From positions 1 to 64,000 of the IMG/VR virus record IMGVR_UViG_3300011116_001253: a DNA stretch of 64,000 nucleotides. One strand, given 5' to 3'. The notes under the pieces were generated by a model, which was not told where the DNA came from, searched no databases, and worked only from the letters and a program-made list of their open reading frames with translations. The translations under genes and the position numbers were made by a program. Source of the DNA: a virus. This document shows positions 25,039-34,471 of this stretch, one piece after another; within the stretch, counting starts at the first letter, position 1, and each line of letters starts with the position of its first letter.

Positions 25039-25942
25039 TAATAAAGTACTTTGTTTTTCAGCTTTTCTGAATAATCTATCTGAATCCAATTCTTATTCTA
25101 TACCTGGAGTTAATCTGAATTCTGATGGAATGTATAGAATTGAGGTTTCCGAAATTGATGCAGAGAAAGAAAATTCTGATCCTAATGGAATTTTCATTTC
25201 GGTTGACTCTAATAATGTGTCATTATTTTTTATTGATGGACGTGGTAAAAAATCTGAAGAAATCTTAATACCTAAAGAATCTTTAGAAATTGTAGACGAA
25301 GATCCAAATAAAAAATACATTAATTTTCTTCCCTATGGTTCATGGATTTCTAAATCTCAAAATTTAGATATGATTGAAGATTTCATAGAGGATTATGGAG
25401 ATTCTATAGAATCCGATAGAAATTCAGGACCCGATAGGGATGTTCAAAATGCAAAAGATGATGTTGAAATAATGTTAGATATCTTCGATGTAACAAACCC
25501 GATAAAAAAATTCAATAAAATTTCGGATGATTTGTGGAATGCAGAATTAGAAGATGGAAGAATTGTAGAAATATTCAAGAAAAATCCAGATGATCTTATG
25601 TCAGTTTTCAAAATATTCAAAACCAAAGATCACTCAAAACCAGTTTTAACTATTAAAAAAACAGACTCTGCTCCTAAAACGATTTTTAATTTGGATGGCT
25701 TGGATAAGGTTGAAATCGGTGATATTCTATTGGGATATAGAAATCAAAATCCATACATAAGATATCTGGCTAAAAAAAGTTTGGGCTCTGAAACATCTGA
25801 AGATCAATCCGATCTTTATAACTATTTTTTAGAAAAGAATAAGAAAGAAAATAAGGACCATCAGGAACTTCGTAACATAATAAAACTGTTATCTGATTTT
25901 GTCAATCCAGAAGAATTAAATTCAATATCGCTTACTTTTTAA
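25025..25942 (+). CDS. Unknown acidic late protein, 305 aa
   Basis: No family recognised. The ATG at 25025 is chosen over a TTG at 25016; the start lies inside the upstream gene, so the two are probably translationally coupled. The N-terminal MYILNNKVLCFSAFLNNLSE is followed by a small beta-domain (MYRIEVSEIDAEKE...IFISVDSNNVSLFF). Next come an acidic helical linker (~residues 115-155) and a second beta-domain (LWNAELEDGRIVEIFKK). The C-terminal helix is LRNIIKLLSDFVNPEEL. Confidence 0.5.
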   Translation: MYILNNKVLCFSAFLNNLSESNSYSIPGVNLNSDGMYRIEVSEIDAEKENSDPNGIFISVDSNNVSLFFIDGRGKKSEEILIPKESLEIVDEDPNKKYINFLPYGSWISKSQNLDMIEDFIEDYGDSIESDRNSGPDRDVQNAKDDVEIMLDIFDVTNPIKKFNKISDDLWNAELEDGRIVEIFKKNPDDLMSVFKIFKTKDHSKPVLTIKKTDSAPKTIFNLDGLDKVEIGDILLGYRNQNPYIRYLAKKSLGSETSEDQSDLYNYFLEKNKKENKDHQELRNIIKLLSDFVNPEELNSISLTF

Positions 25943-25984
25943 AATAAAGCGAAACAATTTACTTACCTAACTAGTACAATTTTC

Positions 25985-26254
25985 ATGGAATTACCTGAAG
26001 ATTTTGTGCTCGAATATTCTCAAACACTCAAATTAAGTAATCGGGATGGCTTTACTGTCCTTGAATTTATAAGACATCCTGACAAGGACCTTGATAATAT
26101 CATAGAATTTTGGAAATATGATAAAAGGAAAAAAGATAAAGGAAAATCCAGCTGGATAATCGAAAAAGATCTTAAAACTTTACTCAATATGTATTTATCT
26201 TCTTTTCCCGTCATTGAGGTGGAAACAAAAAAGAAGAATGTAAATAAAAAATAA
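25985..26254 (+). CDS. Unknown small protein, 89 aa
   Basis: A short charged protein with a beta-hairpin-like start (FVLEYSQTLKLSNRDGFTVL) and a basic C-terminus (ETKKKNVNKK). Not recognised. It lies 42 bases after the previous gene and 4 bases before the next, all in one direction. Confidence 0.45.
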   Translation: MELPEDFVLEYSQTLKLSNRDGFTVLEFIRHPDKDLDNIIEFWKYDKRKKDKGKSSWIIEKDLKTLLNMYLSSFPVIEVETKKKNVNKK

Positions 26255-26258
26255 AACT

Positions 26259-26912
26259 ATGGGAAATTGGTCTGATTTTTCTTGGTTGAAGTGGCCTAAT
26301 TGGCTGGATAAAAAAAATAAACAAATGGAGATTATTGAAAAAAATGTACACGAAGCTCGTGTTTTTTACTCGGCTTTCAATTTTGAATGGATAAAAGGTG
26401 AAAATGCAACAATGCCTGAAAAATTTAAAGACGTCATATTAAATGGTGATTTGATGTTTATAGAATTTCAAAGTGGCAAAAGAATAAATGTCGATTTAAT
26501 TTCTGAATTTATGCTAATGTTGCCAACACCACCAGCTCAGCCTCAACCGATTCCAGTTAAGCCTTTAGAAACTCCAAGTCAAGGTTTTGCTGTAACCTCC
26601 ATCCAATATGAAGATTCTAAAAGTGCTAACAGTGAATCTCCGATATATAAGCTGCTCAAGAAGCAGAAGAAAAACATGGTTGAAATATCGATTAAACTAA
26701 AGCTTAATCTTCCTCCACGCGATCTTTACGGTGTGTTATCTGGATCTTTTGATGAAGCGGAAAAAGAAATAATTGATTTCGTTTTAGATGGTGTTGATAT
26801 TGATAGCATAAAATCTTCTTTAGCAGAATCTATAAAAAAAACTTATTACTCTGAACAGCCTAATCTAACAGAGGGACAAAAAAAGAATCAAAAAAGAGGA
26901 ACAAATGGATAA
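26259..26912 (+). CDS. Unknown late protein with Pro-rich linker, 217 aa
   Basis: Two regions joined by a Pro/Gln linker (PTPPAQPQPIPVKPLETP, ~residues 88-106). The N-terminus is Trp-rich (WSDFSWLKWPNWLDKK). The second region contains KNMVEISIKLKLNLPPRDLY and a helical segment (DEAEKEIIDFVLDGVDIDSI). Not recognised. It overlaps the start of the Nudix gene by 8 bases, and that gene's SD lies within its coding sequence. Confidence 0.45.
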   Translation: MGNWSDFSWLKWPNWLDKKNKQMEIIEKNVHEARVFYSAFNFEWIKGENATMPEKFKDVILNGDLMFIEFQSGKRINVDLISEFMLMLPTPPAQPQPIPVKPLETPSQGFAVTSIQYEDSKSANSESPIYKLLKKQKKNMVEISIKLKLNLPPRDLYGVLSGSFDEAEKEIIDFVLDGVDIDSIKSSLAESIKKTYYSEQPNLTEGQKKNQKRGTNG

Positions 26913-27492
26913 ATCACAGGATAAAGTATTATACTCTACACCAACTTTCGATGTTATAGAGAGAGAAGGTTTTACAGGAATAAAATCTACAGTTGAACCT
27001 GTAGTAATTTTACCTTACATTTCAGACGATCAGGGTCTACCGTTAATGTTAGGTGTTTTAAAAGAGAGAAATCCCTACAGAGATGGTGGATATTCAATCG
27101 CACCAATTACAGGAACAAGCGATGAAGAAGATCCAGATTATCTCTCAACTGCAAAAAGAGAGTTAAAAGAGGAATCAGGATATGAAATTGATGATAATTC
27201 AAAATGGTTTTTTCTTGGTACTGTAACTGCGACGAAGATGGTTGATTGTGAACACCCTTGTTTTGCAGTTGATGTCACTGGTATCGAAAAGGGAGAAGCT
27301 ACGACCGATGGATCAGAACAAGAGAAACTCTCTAAATTTGTATTCATACCTGCGAATGATGTTGTTAAATCTAAAGATGTCTTTATCCCTGCTCTATTTC
27401 TTAAGCTTTTTAAATTTGTTGTTGGTATGGATCTTTATAACAGAGAAGACTCAGTATTCAGCAGTCCAAAAGGTTTTAACACAGAAATTTAA
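26905..27492 (+). CDS. Nudix hydrolase
   Basis: 195 residues, predicted to hydrolyse a nucleoside diphosphate linked to another group (for example ADP-ribose, a dinucleoside polyphosphate or a nucleotide sugar). The Nudix box is clear in its catalytic half: AKRELKEESGYEI (REx2EExG). The preceding Gly-x5-Glu part is loosened (ITGTSDEEDPDYLST). Strands before and after (PLMLGVLKERNPYRDGGYSI and WFFLGTVTATKM) fit ADP-ribose pyrophosphatase-like members. An AGAGGA SD sits 4 bases before the ATG. T4 has NudE; this copy is larger, and its substrate cannot be assigned. Confidence 0.8.
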   Translation: MDKSQDKVLYSTPTFDVIEREGFTGIKSTVEPVVILPYISDDQGLPLMLGVLKERNPYRDGGYSIAPITGTSDEEDPDYLSTAKRELKEESGYEIDDNSKWFFLGTVTATKMVDCEHPCFAVDVTGIEKGEATTDGSEQEKLSKFVFIPANDVVKSKDVFIPALFLKLFKFVVGMDLYNREDSVFSSPKGFNTEI

Positions 27493-27497
27493 TTATT

Positions 27498-27773
27498 ATG
27501 CAAAACAGAAGAGAAAGAAGAAAATTGCTTAAAAAATTCGGACTTTTAGAGATTGATAAGAAGAGAAGTTCGATTGACCGTCTAGAAGAGGGAAAGGAAA
27601 GACACCGTCTGAATTTGCAAGAAATGAAAAATTCAGAGGTTAAAAAATCTGTCCCAGATGGTGATAATGCTAAGGAAAACGATTTTTTCATCTACCGTAA
27701 CCTTGAAAACAACTATGATAATCTACAGTCTTTTTTCCTTAATAAAGATTGGGATGAACACGAAAATGACTAA
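27498..27773 (+). CDS. Unknown small basic/acidic protein, 91 aa
   Basis: Begins with a strongly basic helix (MQNRRERRKLLKKFGLLEID) and ends acidic (NKDWDEHEND). Not recognised. It lies 5 bases after the Nudix gene and 9 bases before the next. The basic N-terminus could bind nucleic acid or a virion partner; this is only a charge-based guess. Confidence 0.45.
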   Translation: MQNRRERRKLLKKFGLLEIDKKRSSIDRLEEGKERHRLNLQEMKNSEVKKSVPDGDNAKENDFFIYRNLENNYDNLQSFFLNKDWDEHEND

Positions 27774-27782
27774 GAAATTTAC

Positions 27783-28112
27783 ATGAGTCAGAAATTCGTT
27801 GTGAACTTTTACATATCCAAACATTCTCCAAAAGAGGTTAAAAAAAGGACAAATATAGATTCTAACTACTATATCATCGATATTAGTAAAATAATTCGAG
27901 ATATGGGTTACGAAATACAAAATCTCAGTCCTGAATCAGAATTTGTCATAAATCACTCCATTCAAAGCAAAATCATACAAGGAATATATAGTACGAAGTG
28001 TGATAGTATACTTGTATGTTATAGGAGCATGTCCCCAGATTTTATAAAAAATTTGGAAGATTTTTTAGACGAGTTTCCAGAAGACATTGAATATACCATC
28101 CACAGACTTTAA
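27783..28112 (+). CDS. Unknown small protein, 109 aa
   Basis: Compact alpha/beta pattern: FVVNFYISKHS, then YYIIDISKIIRDMGYEIQNL, then SILVCYRSMSPDFIKNLEDF, ending EYTIHRL. No family recognised. It lies between the Nudix/small-gene group and the first large tail gene. Confidence 0.45.
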   Translation: MSQKFVVNFYISKHSPKEVKKRTNIDSNYYIIDISKIIRDMGYEIQNLSPESEFVINHSIQSKIIQGIYSTKCDSILVCYRSMSPDFIKNLEDFLDEFPEDIEYTIHRL

Positions 28113-28127
28113 AAAGTGGAAGTATAA

Positions 28128-29978
28128 ATGTACGATAAAGCAGCACTAGGTTTACAGGAAGAAGCCAGATTACAGGGTAGGGTTAATGGGATTGTTTCCC
28201 AATATAGCAACATCGGATCGAGCAACCCTACTAAAGGACCAACAGCGAGAAGCCTATTCTACGAAGCTGGAAAAAGGATTCCTGGTAAATATGGACAATT
28301 TCTTTTTTATGCCCTAGGCAGTAGCGAGAATAACTTCATAGACGCATATTATAGATCAGAAAATGGTGAATATAATATACAAACATCATCAGTAAAATCA
28401 AAAAATCCAACAGCTTCCTTTCTAGTTTCAGAAACTGTAAAACTCCAAGCCAGAGCCAGTGATACTGGAATTTTAAGCGGTCTTTTTTCAAGATTTGAAG
28501 GTGACGTTATCGGTGGACTTTCTGCTCCATATTACTGGAAAGATTTTCTTTACTGTAAATATTATGGAACTATTCCTAATAATTACATGATTACTTTACG
28601 CAGATTCCCTAGTCCAGTTTTAGATAATTTATCAAGCCCGAAGAAATTAGATAAAAATTCGGATGGATATTATACAGAGGGAGTAATGAGACCTGTTGCT
28701 CAAGCCGTCACATGGTTTGGTGGTAATAGTGGTAATTCACTAAATGACCTTATTTCATTTTCTACCGGAATCCAATGGGAGTCTAAATCCCAAGAGGCCA
28801 TAAAAACACAAGAAGCTTATAGTAAAGGCTTCCTTCAAGATGGTTTAGTTGGTGATATTAAGCAAGGATTAAGTAAAATAAGTGATTTAGCATCTAATGT
28901 ATATGATATTGGAGAAATAATTATAGAAGCAGCAATAGCTGCTACTGACCCTAGTGAAACCCTAACTAAATCAAGAAGAGTAGCATCTTTGAGGGATAAG
29001 GCAAAGAATTTAGGAGAAGCTGGTGGTCTAATGAGCGAGTATATTTGGACCTCTGTTGATGTTGTTAAAAATACTTACGTTAGAGGAATAGGATTACCTT
29101 TCGATTGGAAGGATATAGTAGTTGTTTTTGATTATGAATTAACATCTGTCGGTGAAGTTAACACCAAAGCTGCTATGCTTGACATCTTGGGAAATATATT
29201 ATCAATTGGAACAAACTATGGTGTTTTTCTAACTCCTGATACTAGATATCATTCAGCTTTACCTGCAATAAGATTCCCAGGCGGGGATGCTGGCTTGGAG
29301 CTGTATTATAGAAATCCTGTAGGATGGTTATCTAAATATGGCGATGAAATTACCAAAATTGTAGAAAAGGCATCATCATCTGCTGATGAAGGAAACGGTA
29401 CACAAGGACAAGCGGAAACCCAACAATTTAGAAAATCCATAGACCAGATCGCAAAAGACGGTAGTAAATCGGATAACGAATCTTCAAATTTCTTTAAGCA
29501 ATTTTTAGCTAGTGATGAGGTCAGTAGACTTTTCAAATTTCAACAAACTGCAAGTTTTATTGAAAATTACCAAATGCCTTTAAGCTTCTTGACTGGAGCC
29601 CCAATTGGAGAATGGCATCTCACTATAGGAAACCCTTGTAATCCGATTGCAATGATAGGAAATCTAATTTGCAGTAATGTGAAGATTGATTTCACTGAAG
29701 CTTTAGGACCTGATGATTTTCCAACTGGAGTAAAAGCAACATTTACTCTACAACATGCCAGAGATAGAGAAAGAGGCGAGATTGAAAGCATTTTCAATAG
29801 AGGAGATGGAAGATTATATCATTCTGCTCAAGAAACTTCATCGAATCAGCAGAGTTTCAGCTCATTTGCTGATACTGCGGGTAACGTTTTGAGTTATGAC
29901 TCACCAGGATCTTTACAGGATGGATTCTGGAATTCACAGCTGGACAGTATACCAGATCAGCTAGGACCAAATAATTAA
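28128..29978 (+). CDS. Baseplate or tail-tube-associated structural protein, 616 aa
   Basis: First gene of the hub cluster. The C-terminal part contains GEWHLTIGNPCNPIAMIGNL, then VKIDFTEALGPDDFPTGVKA and ARDRERGEIESIFNRGDGRL. The 'W-hTIGNP--P-------hhC--v-h-f---hG-DDFP' pattern belongs to contractile-tail baseplate proteins I associate with tube-initiation roles. I cannot match it to one T4 gene number. The middle has a Gly/Ala helix region (IGEIIIEAAIAATDPSETL). The following genes are a LysM-type gp53 protein and the gp27-like hub, consistent with a baseplate place. Confidence 0.55.
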   Translation: MYDKAALGLQEEARLQGRVNGIVSQYSNIGSSNPTKGPTARSLFYEAGKRIPGKYGQFLFYALGSSENNFIDAYYRSENGEYNIQTSSVKSKNPTASFLVSETVKLQARASDTGILSGLFSRFEGDVIGGLSAPYYWKDFLYCKYYGTIPNNYMITLRRFPSPVLDNLSSPKKLDKNSDGYYTEGVMRPVAQAVTWFGGNSGNSLNDLISFSTGIQWESKSQEAIKTQEAYSKGFLQDGLVGDIKQGLSKISDLASNVYDIGEIIIEAAIAATDPSETLTKSRRVASLRDKAKNLGEAGGLMSEYIWTSVDVVKNTYVRGIGLPFDWKDIVVVFDYELTSVGEVNTKAAMLDILGNILSIGTNYGVFLTPDTRYHSALPAIRFPGGDAGLELYYRNPVGWLSKYGDEITKIVEKASSSADEGNGTQGQAETQQFRKSIDQIAKDGSKSDNESSNFFKQFLASDEVSRLFKFQQTASFIENYQMPLSFLTGAPIGEWHLTIGNPCNPIAMIGNLICSNVKIDFTEALGPDDFPTGVKATFTLQHARDRERGEIESIFNRGDGRLYHSAQETSSNQQSFSSFADTAGNVLSYDSPGSLQDGFWNSQLDSIPDQLGPNN

Positions 29979-29984
29979 AAATTC

Positions 29985-30572
29985 ATGTCACTATTAATAG
30001 ATACCATATCAGAAAATAAGAAGGTATTCAATCCCAGTCCTAATCTAAATTCATCTCAAAATTATGGAGTTTGGGATTTGACGCAACCGTCAATTACGTA
30101 CGAAGGAGTTAATGTAAAAATCCAATCCCTTTTCACCGTGACCGAATATTTACAAATGAGACCTGATTTAATCGCCCAAATAAAACTTTCGGATCAAGGA
30201 AAAATGGGAAGCCTTTTGAAATTTAATTCGATCAGTAATCCATTTTCTCTGGACCAGGGACAGCTTTTAGCTATTCCTACGGCAACAACGATTGATGATA
30301 GCTTCAGACAAAAGAAATTGAAACAACAAGCAGGAACATCAAATACTAACACAAATCCTTCTAATAGTTTTAAGAAAAATCAAGAACAGAAGAAGTTTAA
30401 GGTCAGCGAAGGAAGAAAAAAGTTTCTGGAAGAAAAAGTCAAGAACAAACCTGGTTTGATACTTCCTCCTAATATGCTTCAACCAGGTGAGGCTACAATA
30501 CAAAGAGAAAATGGGTTTTTAATTTTTGCACCTAATGCAGGTGGAGGAGGAACTAATTCACCTACATCATAA
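29985..30572 (+). CDS. LysM-like baseplate wedge protein (gp53-type)
   Basis: 195 residues (T4 gp53 is 196). The central region TVTEYLQMRPDLIAQIKLSD followed by LLKFNSISNPFSLDQGQLLA and IP fits the LysM-like 'yg--w--hh-hN-I--P--h--G--L-IP' pattern found in gp53 and related baseplate wedge proteins. The C-terminal third is Asn/Lys/Gly-rich and low in complexity. It lies directly before the gp27-like hub. gp53 is the best guess; a LysM chaperone-type tail protein is the alternative. Confidence 0.55.
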   Translation: MSLLIDTISENKKVFNPSPNLNSSQNYGVWDLTQPSITYEGVNVKIQSLFTVTEYLQMRPDLIAQIKLSDQGKMGSLLKFNSISNPFSLDQGQLLAIPTATTIDDSFRQKKLKQQAGTSNTNTNPSNSFKKNQEQKKFKVSEGRKKFLEEKVKNKPGLILPPNMLQPGEATIQRENGFLIFAPNAGGGGTNSPTS

Positions 30573-30583
30573 TTTTTTAAACT

Positions 30584-32143
30584 ATGGAAAGAGATTCTAT
30601 TATAGTTTCTGTACTTGCAAATAATACAATTAAGCTCGATGAACAAATTCAAGTTGACAGAGCCAATGGTTCACAGAATCAAGAAGATTTAAGAAATGCA
30701 AATGAGGTTTCAGCTCAAGTAACTGGATTGAATGTTCCTTATATAACAATTAACGGATATTCCGTAACTAATTTTTTGACCAAATTTTCTTTGGATCTAT
30801 CTGGATTTCTTCCAGTTACAAGATTTTCTTTTGTAGCTGCAAAAAACGTTTTCATTACAGCAAATTATCCGAAGGACGGAGATCTGGTATCTTTGTATAT
30901 GAGATCACCTGGTGAAATTTATAAACCAATCAGGATGGATTTCAACATATTAAATGTTCATAGTGATGTTTCAAGTAGATATTCAGATAGTGGTTCAGAT
31001 CCTGAAGGCTTGGGTATAAATTTGAGATTCAGCATTATCGCAGAATGTCGAATTCCTGGACTATATACACATAGAATAAAATCTTTCCCCGTAACTAGCT
31101 CTTTCGATACTTTATTACAAGCTGCTCAAGAAATTAACTTAGGATTTGCATCGAATGAAAAATCTTTGCAGGACACTATGACGTGGATATGTCCCAATTA
31201 CTCTTATTTTGATTTTTTACAGGAGGTTTCGATAAGAGCTTTTAAAGATGATCAGGTAAGCTTTTTTGATTGCTGGATTGATCCTTATTATAATTTTAAT
31301 TTCATAAATTTAGGCAATCAGTTTTCATTCGAAACAGATCCTCAACAGGAGGTTATGTTCATACCAGGTTACACCAACAAAGGTCTTAAGCCGGATTCAG
31401 CACTTCCTGGTGTTAATCCAGCTGATCCAATTCAAACCAAATTGGTTTTGACAAATTTCTTTGGTTCTTCCCAGCTTCCATTTTTCATAAATGGTTTTAC
31501 TTTAACATCTAGAGCTGGTAATAACGTTAACTCTATGGGATATATTACTGAAATCTCTTTTTATGATGAAAATTTAGCGAAAGAAGACCCAACACAAAAA
31601 CTTATTAAATATGATATAGAATCATTCACAACAGAAAATGTTGGAACAGGAGCAGTTCTACAAAAGGGAAGAGCGAGAGATAATGAATATAAACAGGAAA
31701 GAAGAAGGGAATGGCTTGGAGTTTTAAATTCACAGGTTTCACCTAATGATGGGGTTCATCCTAATTATCTACATGCGAAATCTCAAAACCTTTTAAATAT
31801 GAACGACTGTACCAAACTCACTCTGGAGGTTGAACTTGATAATTATTTTCCTGGAATTTACAGAGGAATGGTTATACCTGTAGCAATCTATATTTTTGAC
31901 AACGGGATACGAAAGCAAAATGCAGGTAACATTGCCAATTCGGAAGCAAACACTGGATCTGAACCAACAAAAGATATATTTTTATCTGGTAATTATGTTG
32001 TGATGAGCATGAGCGTCGACTGGTCTTTCAGTTCTGGTGGGGTGAAACAGCATCTAACTTTGGCTAAAAGAACTTGGTATCTCAATTCGTCAGGATCGAT
32101 TCCGAAGGCTTATCCAATCTCAGTTAAAAATAACAAATTTTAA
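30584..32143 (+). CDS. 27: Baseplate hub protein, gp27/VgrG-like
   Basis: 519 residues. The N-terminal beta-domain (VPYITINGYSVTNFLTKFSL, then PKDGDLVSLYMRS) and the block WICPNYSYFDFLQEVSIRAF...FDCWIDPYYNFNFINLG match the hub fold shared by T4 gp27, gpD and the VgrG N-terminus (a 'W--p---y--Fh--i---a-----s-f--w-D--y-h-f-n' pattern). The C-terminus returns to beta-strands (NYVVMSMSVDWSFSSGGV). The trimeric hub would link the tail tube to the spike encoded two genes downstream. It overlaps no neighbour; 11 bases follow the LysM gene. Confidence 0.72.
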   Translation: MERDSIIVSVLANNTIKLDEQIQVDRANGSQNQEDLRNANEVSAQVTGLNVPYITINGYSVTNFLTKFSLDLSGFLPVTRFSFVAAKNVFITANYPKDGDLVSLYMRSPGEIYKPIRMDFNILNVHSDVSSRYSDSGSDPEGLGINLRFSIIAECRIPGLYTHRIKSFPVTSSFDTLLQAAQEINLGFASNEKSLQDTMTWICPNYSYFDFLQEVSIRAFKDDQVSFFDCWIDPYYNFNFINLGNQFSFETDPQQEVMFIPGYTNKGLKPDSALPGVNPADPIQTKLVLTNFFGSSQLPFFINGFTLTSRAGNNVNSMGYITEISFYDENLAKEDPTQKLIKYDIESFTTENVGTGAVLQKGRARDNEYKQERRREWLGVLNSQVSPNDGVHPNYLHAKSQNLLNMNDCTKLTLEVELDNYFPGIYRGMVIPVAIYIFDNGIRKQNAGNIANSEANTGSEPTKDIFLSGNYVVMSMSVDWSFSSGGVKQHLTLAKRTWYLNSSGSIPKAYPISVKNNKF

Positions 32144-32180
32144 TCCTTTAGGATAAATAATAAAAATAACCAATAAGAAA

Positions 32181-34469
32181 TTGCTTGCTATAGACCAACA
32201 ACGAAGTTTATTCCTAAAAGGCTTTAAACTTTCAAACCAAGGAAAATATGAGGACCCAACATATTTAGGATTCAAAGTAGTTTTTGACTTCGGAGTTTTG
32301 CCGGTTAGAGCTGATGATGGACTTGCACCAAGTCCATTATTTAAAGTTGATAATTATGTTGATCAACAATTTTTTCCACTTAATCCTTTTGCACAACCAC
32401 AGTATTCATATAAGACCGGACCTAATATAGCTTACTATTCAGCAGCAGGATTTCTAAGAGAAAGAGAGCAAAAATTCCCAAGAGGTGGTAAGAGATCTGA
32501 TATGTTATATCAGTTCAGAAATCTTCTGAACGATCTGGTTACAAATTCACCTTGGTTTTTCCAATCGATTGATGGGTTGGATGAGTTAGAAAAAGTAACA
32601 AGACCTGGATTTCCTTCTTCAACTGATGAAAGCTTCAATCCGCAGAGAACAGCTGACAAAGTCCTCACTTTTAATACACTTGAATCTTTAAATTTAAGAA
32701 TGACTGCACTGGCAGATCTTTATAATCAGGCTACTTTTGATTATGATAACATGAGAGAATTGTTACCTAGAAATTTAAGGAGATTTACTATGTTTATCTT
32801 TGTTCAAGAGATAAGAAATTTTTTCAAAACATCTAGGCTTATTGGATCATCTGCTGCACTAACAACCATTAATAATTTAGCAGATTTACTAGGATCTGGA
32901 AATAATCCAGGAAGTAATTTAGGAGCGGCAACAAGTGTTGCCAATCAATTTGGCCAAGAGTTTGGCCAGGCATCTTCTGGTGGCGGTGGAAGTCTATCAT
33001 CATTCGTTGGTAATGTTTTTAATAACTCAGGTGCTGATAATGATTATTCTATATTCACAAATCAACAAGATCAGAGTGGGATTAAACCTATGCTAATCTA
33101 CGAGTGCAGAAATTGTGAATTTGATTTTAGCGATAGTACACCAATACCTAGCTCGATAAATGTTGGAGCTGATTCCGCCAATCCGGTAGGACAAAGTTTT
33201 AAAATAATAGTTGGTAAAGTTAGAAAAAAAAGCCAATATCCAAATATCAGACAGGATGGAAAGCCTTTGATTTTAGGAGAAAGTTGGGACGCTGCAAGAT
33301 CTTCAGTTCAAGTAAATCCTCAAGACACCAACGACCTCCTTTCTATTGGAGAAGAGCTGTTAACCAATTTTATTAGTAATTCATTGAATGATCTGATAAA
33401 TGAAGGTGTAACTAATTATGTTTTACCTGCTCTTGCCGGTGCTGATAAATTAGCTTTAGGAAACGTATATAGTTTTGATCCTGGTCAAGTTTTATCTAGA
33501 TTATCTTTTAATAGTGCCCAGAATTTTCTAAATCAGTTAGGTAATGCAACAGCATCATCTTTACCTAATCCACAAACATTAGGACAAGGTGGTCCTCCAG
33601 AAAGAGCTTACGTGAAGCCTAGTGGTGATGCTTATGTAACAGTACCAGGAAGAGATCTTGGTGTTCCCGACAGAGTTTATGGAAAACCAGTCGGTGATGT
33701 TTATGTTGACGTCCCAGGCAAAGATCTTGGTGTTCCGGGAAGGGTTTATCCTGCTCCTGGAGGTGATGTTTATGCTGACGTACCAGGAAAGGATTTAGGA
33801 GTTCCTGACAGAGTTTATGTTAAACCTTCAGGCGATGTTTATACTGACGTACCAGGAAAGGATTTAGGAGTTCCTGATAGGGTTTATGTTAAACCTTCAG
33901 GAGATGCTTATCCAAATGTACCAGGCAAAGATCTAGGAGTTCCTGACCGTGTCTATCCTGAAATTTCCGAAGATGCTTATAATAATGTCCCGGGTAATGA
34001 TCTTGGTGTTCCTGACAGAGTATACGGTAAACCAGGTGGAGATGTTTATTCTAAAGTTCCTGGTTCAGATTTAGGTTCTCCTGAAAGAAATTATAATAAG
34101 CCACAGGGGAAAGTTTATCCTGATTCGCAGCCATCACCAAAGCTGGGTGAATCTCAGGTTTATCCTGATTTCGTTCCGTCGCCTATTATCGACATTTCTT
34201 CGCAAAAAGTTTATGTCGATGCACCAAAAGTTTCTTATAATGGAGAGCTTAGAGATGAATCAAATACCTTTACAACCAAACCTGGAAGTGTGTATAAACC
34301 TCAAAAACCATTCACTGGACAAAGTAAAGGAGACATCGGTAAAGTTTATCCCCAAACAACTGGAGATTTTATTGTTGAAAAACCTCTAAATTTAGGAAAT
34401 CTCAAGCCTTCTGACAAATATAATATAAGTTTAGGACAAAATAATCCTGATCCAAATCAGTTCGAATAA
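32181..34469 (+). CDS. Tube-initiator-like baseplate protein with 23-residue repeats
   Basis: 762 residues from TTG at 32181. There is no ATG for the first ~100 codons, and the frame is open back to 32157 with only ATA codons as other starts. The N-terminal LFLKGFKLSNQGKYEDPTYL and the block LLPRNLRRFTMFIFVQEIRN...PMLIYECRNCEFDFSDS match the tail-tube-like domain of T4-type tube or initiator proteins (gp19/gp48/gp54 fold). A Gly/Asn/Gln-rich linker (~residues 245-290) splits that domain. Residues ~474-657 are eight Pro-rich 23-residue repeats (x-RVY-KP-GD-Y--VPGKDLGVP). A further degenerate VYP-rich tail follows. The start codon is uncertain. Confidence 0.62.
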   Translation: MLAIDQQRSLFLKGFKLSNQGKYEDPTYLGFKVVFDFGVLPVRADDGLAPSPLFKVDNYVDQQFFPLNPFAQPQYSYKTGPNIAYYSAAGFLREREQKFPRGGKRSDMLYQFRNLLNDLVTNSPWFFQSIDGLDELEKVTRPGFPSSTDESFNPQRTADKVLTFNTLESLNLRMTALADLYNQATFDYDNMRELLPRNLRRFTMFIFVQEIRNFFKTSRLIGSSAALTTINNLADLLGSGNNPGSNLGAATSVANQFGQEFGQASSGGGGSLSSFVGNVFNNSGADNDYSIFTNQQDQSGIKPMLIYECRNCEFDFSDSTPIPSSINVGADSANPVGQSFKIIVGKVRKKSQYPNIRQDGKPLILGESWDAARSSVQVNPQDTNDLLSIGEELLTNFISNSLNDLINEGVTNYVLPALAGADKLALGNVYSFDPGQVLSRLSFNSAQNFLNQLGNATASSLPNPQTLGQGGPPERAYVKPSGDAYVTVPGRDLGVPDRVYGKPVGDVYVDVPGKDLGVPGRVYPAPGGDVYADVPGKDLGVPDRVYVKPSGDVYTDVPGKDLGVPDRVYVKPSGDAYPNVPGKDLGVPDRVYPEISEDAYNNVPGNDLGVPDRVYGKPGGDVYSKVPGSDLGSPERNYNKPQGKVYPDSQPSPKLGESQVYPDFVPSPIIDISSQKVYVDAPKVSYNGELRDESNTFTTKPGSVYKPQKPFTGQSKGDIGKVYPQTTGDFIVEKPLNLGNLKPSDKYNISLGQNNPDPNQFE
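33600..34151 (+). repeat. Eight tandem 69-bp repeats (23-residue Pro/Gly unit)
   Basis: Unit D-R-V-Y-x-K-P-x-G-D-x-Y-x-x-V-P-G-K-D-L-G-V-P, seven good copies plus a degenerate eighth. Units 4 (33807-33875) and 5 (33876-33944) are nearly identical in DNA, pointing to recent duplication. The unit is extended and Pro-rich, so a stiff linker or beta-structured stalk is likely. Confidence 0.92.
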
Positions 34470-34471
34470 CT

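Noticed and set aside
26642-26649. GATATATA inside the 217-aa gene
   Set aside because: It encodes part of S-P-I-Y-K within a coding sequence, with no start codon at a suitable distance; treated as chance. The copy at 12510 is kept only as a weak clue for an internal scaffold start.
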